A program made the translations under genes and the position numbers. Below the pieces are notes generated by a model that worked only from the letters and a program-made list of their open reading frames with translations, was not told the DNA's origin and ran no database searches. This document shows positions 32,780-36,262 of a stretch of DNA of 36,262 bases, piece by piece (positions within the stretch are counted from its first letter, which is position 1; the number at the start of each line of letters is the position of its first letter). The stretch is taken from contig CALXWO010000012.1 in the NCBI GenBank assembly GCA_944392485.1, forward strand, positions 1 through 36,262, given 5' to 3'. This DNA is from an uncultured Clostridia bacterium. GTDB lineage: Bacteria > Bacillota > Clostridia > TANB77 > CAG-508.

Positions 32780-33451
32780 TTAATTTTCTTCTACTCTTGC
32801 TAAAATAATTATTCTTTCTTTACTATCGTCTGTACAAGTTGATAAAGTTATTTCTATTGCTCCTTTAGTATCTCTTGTATAAAAACTTGTGTCTTGCTCA
32901 CTTGTCTGGAATTTTTGATATATTGTATATGTTAATTCTTGCCCAGAATTATCTTTTATTAATATTTTATCTCCTACAGATAATTTATCATTATCTGAAA
33001 AGAATTGTCCATTTCTATAATTGTGTCCAATAATTACTACATTGCCTGGTTGATTTAGTTGAGGATTGCTTGGATATAATACTGCAACAGCAGTATTTAA
33101 AGAATCTGGTGTAACTGTATCTAAAATAGGCTGTTTAACATTTGTTTTTGGGATTGTTATATAACCTAACATAACAAATCCTTTATAATATGTTTTTTTC
33201 TTAACATTATCATTTTGGTTACCTATTCCAGATATGTTATTATCATCTGTAACAGGAGTTCCTTCAACTTGTTCTTCATTGTTTTCTTCTATATTTCTAT
33301 CAAATTCGGCTATTGCTTCCATTGCATTATCTGAATTTATTTTTGGTTTAATAATATAATTGTAGATTAAAAACCCCACACCTATTATTACCGCTACTAT
33401 AAGTATAACTAAAAGGATGGTTAATGCATTCCCATATTTACTCATTCTCAT
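32780..33451 (-). CDS. Sortase family transpeptidase
   Basis: 223 aa from the ATG at 33451, chosen because GGGGGTG lies six bases upstream and overlaps the ATG at 33466. It has an N-terminal membrane anchor (about 8-33), an Asn/Glu-rich linker, then a sortase domain from about residue 88. The catalytic triad is visible: H143 (IIGHNY), C206 (TLSTCT) and R213 (ERIIILAR). The substrate motif cannot be read from this sequence; it looks closest to class D/E-type housekeeping or accessory sortases. No LPxTG substrate gene is adjacent. An extended -10 TGC-TATAAT lies at 33486-33494. Confidence 0.88.
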   Translation of the reverse strand: MRMSKYGNALTILLVILIVAVIIGVGFLIYNYIIKPKINSDNAMEAIAEFDRNIEENNEEQVEGTPVTDDNNISGIGNQNDNVKKKTYYKGFVMLGYITIPKTNVKQPILDTVTPDSLNTAVAVLYPSNPQLNQPGNVVIIGHNYRNGQFFSDNDKLSVGDKILIKDNSGQELTYTIYQKFQTSEQDTSFYTRDTKGAIEITLSTCTDDSKERIIILARVEEN

Positions 33452-33516
33452 GGATAACACCCCCATAAATAGTATCTATATTTATATTATAGCACATAAC
33501 AAATAATTTTTATAGT

Positions 33517-35668
<2,152 letters not shown>

Positions 35669-35697
35669 TAAATCATCCTCCAATACTTTACTGTACT

Positions 35698-35726
35698 ATT
35701 ATACAAATTTTTTATCAGTTTTACAA
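35698..35726 (-). promoter_or_regulatory. Promoter of alaS
   Basis: On the minus strand TTGTAA (35721-35726), a 17-base spacer, and TATAAT (35698-35703), 30 bases before the ATG. Confidence 0.75.
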
Positions 35727-35782
35727 GTAATATTTTAACAATCAAATAAAGATAAAATGTATTTTTATTTTTTCTAATAGGC

Positions 35783-35841
35783 AAAGAAGAGGCTTAAATA
35801 TGCAATTAAAAAAAATAATCACATATTTAAACCTCTTCTTT
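35783..35841. terminator. Inverted repeat between the coiled-coil gene and alaS, possible terminator
   Basis: AAAGAAGAGGCTTAAATATG and its near-complement are separated by about 19 bases. A T-run follows on the plus strand; on the minus strand, where the upstream gene lies, the run after the stem is short (TTTG). It probably terminates the gene ending at 35865, with moderate strength. Confidence 0.6.
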
Positions 35842-35864
35842 TTTTGAAATTTAAGGTATTAATT

Positions 35865-36262
35865 TTATATTTTTTTAGAATGTCGTTTTTGTGCTATTTC
35901 TAAGTTAGATATCCTTATTGAATGATTAAAAATTTGTTTTTCTAAAGAATTAATTCTTTTTTGATCTTCTTTTTGCAATTCATAATTAAATGAGTAGCCA
36001 TCAAATAGTGCAGGAATTTCGTTACTTACCTTGTCTTCAATTATAATTACTGACTTATCTATTTTTTCTACTTTTTTGTTTAGTTCATCTACTGTTTTAT
36101 TTAAATTGCCTACTACATATATTATTCCATTTTCTCCTTCTACCGTCTCTGTTAGTCTATCTAGTCTTTCTATTATTCCATCTTTTCCTTCTACTGTTTC
36201 TGTTAATCTATCTAGTCTTCCTATTATTCCATCTTTTCCTTCTATTTTATTTAATATTCCGT
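35865..36262 (-). CDS. Coiled-coil repeat protein, C-terminal part (runs off the window)
   Basis: 132 codons are visible, ending TAA at 35865-35867; the start lies beyond 36262. The N-terminal part here is a tandem repeat of 17 residues (E-G-K-D-G-I-I-x-R-L-D-R-L-T-E-T-V), two full copies and pieces of others. It then passes into a heptad-like coiled coil (NLNKTVDELNKKVEKIDKSV) and a charged tail ending IAQKRHSKKI. No transmembrane or enzymatic motif is visible. The repeated G-x-x-R-L-D-R-L unit resembles coiled-coil adhesin or tail-fibre type proteins, but I cannot assign a family. Confidence 0.7.
   Translation of the reverse strand, partial: GILNKIEGKDGIIGRLDRLTETVEGKDGIIERLDRLTETVEGENGIIYVVGNLNKTVDELNKKVEKIDKSVIIIEDKVSNEIPALFDGYSFNYELQKEDQKRINSLEKQIFNHSIRISNLEIAQKRHSKKI
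36136..36262. repeat. 51-bp in-frame tandem repeat
   Basis: Two complete 51-bp units (36136-36186 and 36187-36237) and a partial third reach the window edge. They encode the 17-residue repeat of the coiled-coil protein. The two full units differ at about five positions. Confidence 0.85.

Overview
The window is a low-GC Gram-positive chromosome segment, most likely from a spore-forming member of the Clostridia. Evidence for this: a Firmicutes-order ribosomal protein superoperon with zinc-type S14 and L36, SpoVG, dipicolinate synthase subunit A, a sortase, the ireB-ruvX-DUF1292 cluster and strong GGAGG ribosome binding sites. Species cannot be named from the sequence alone.

Layout. Bases 1-18,272 hold the complete S10-spc-alpha superoperon on the minus strand, running rpsJ, rplC, D, W, B, rpsS, rplV, rpsC, rplP, rpmC, rpsQ, rplN, X, E, rpsN, rpsH, rplF, R, rpsE, (no rpmD), rplO, secY, adk, map, infA, rpmJ, rpsM, K, D, rpoA, rplQ. 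It has a near-consensus promoter at 18,243-18,272 and a terminator at 242-271. A fragment of a prepilin-like gene runs off the left edge. An acyl-CoA synthetase (plus strand, 18,510) is convergent with a six-gene minus-strand operon (25,244 to 20,256): a small two-helix membrane protein, a ParA/CpaE-like ATPase with AT-hooks, a GAF plus degenerate GGDEF protein, IreB, RuvX and a DUF1292 protein. Then come spoVG (minus), murC (plus), a membrane transglutaminase-like protein, uppP, dpaA, a TPR membrane protein and pyrophosphatase, tRNA-Gln and tRNA-His, a sortase, a HIT protein, an unusually short alaS, and the C-terminal part of a coiled-coil repeat protein at the right edge.

The most unusual feature is what fills the gaps. 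Many longer intergenic spaces, including those inside the ribosomal operon, contain dispersed repeats: (i) 13-15 bp terminal inverted repeats (ATAAATTGTAATTTG) bounding composite elements; (ii) arms made of a diverged 7-nt repeat of form T(A/C)ACT(T/C)(C/T), usually followed or preceded by the complementary arm; (iii) a GGCGAACACAGTTCGCC palindrome, sometimes as two facing copies; (iv) long hairpins with a roughly 23-nt loop; (v) short hairpins directly 5' of Shine-Dalgarno sequences.

Other oddities: S10 has a Lys/Thr/Ala-rich N-terminal extension of about 57 residues, rplO carries a +1 frameshift near its 3' end, rpmD is missing, and AlaRS lacks both the usual pre-editing barrel and the C-terminal DHHA1/C-Ala region. 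The best candidate for an undescribed system is the membrane protein, ParA-like ATPase and GAF/GGDEF-like operon; its function is not known from the sequence.
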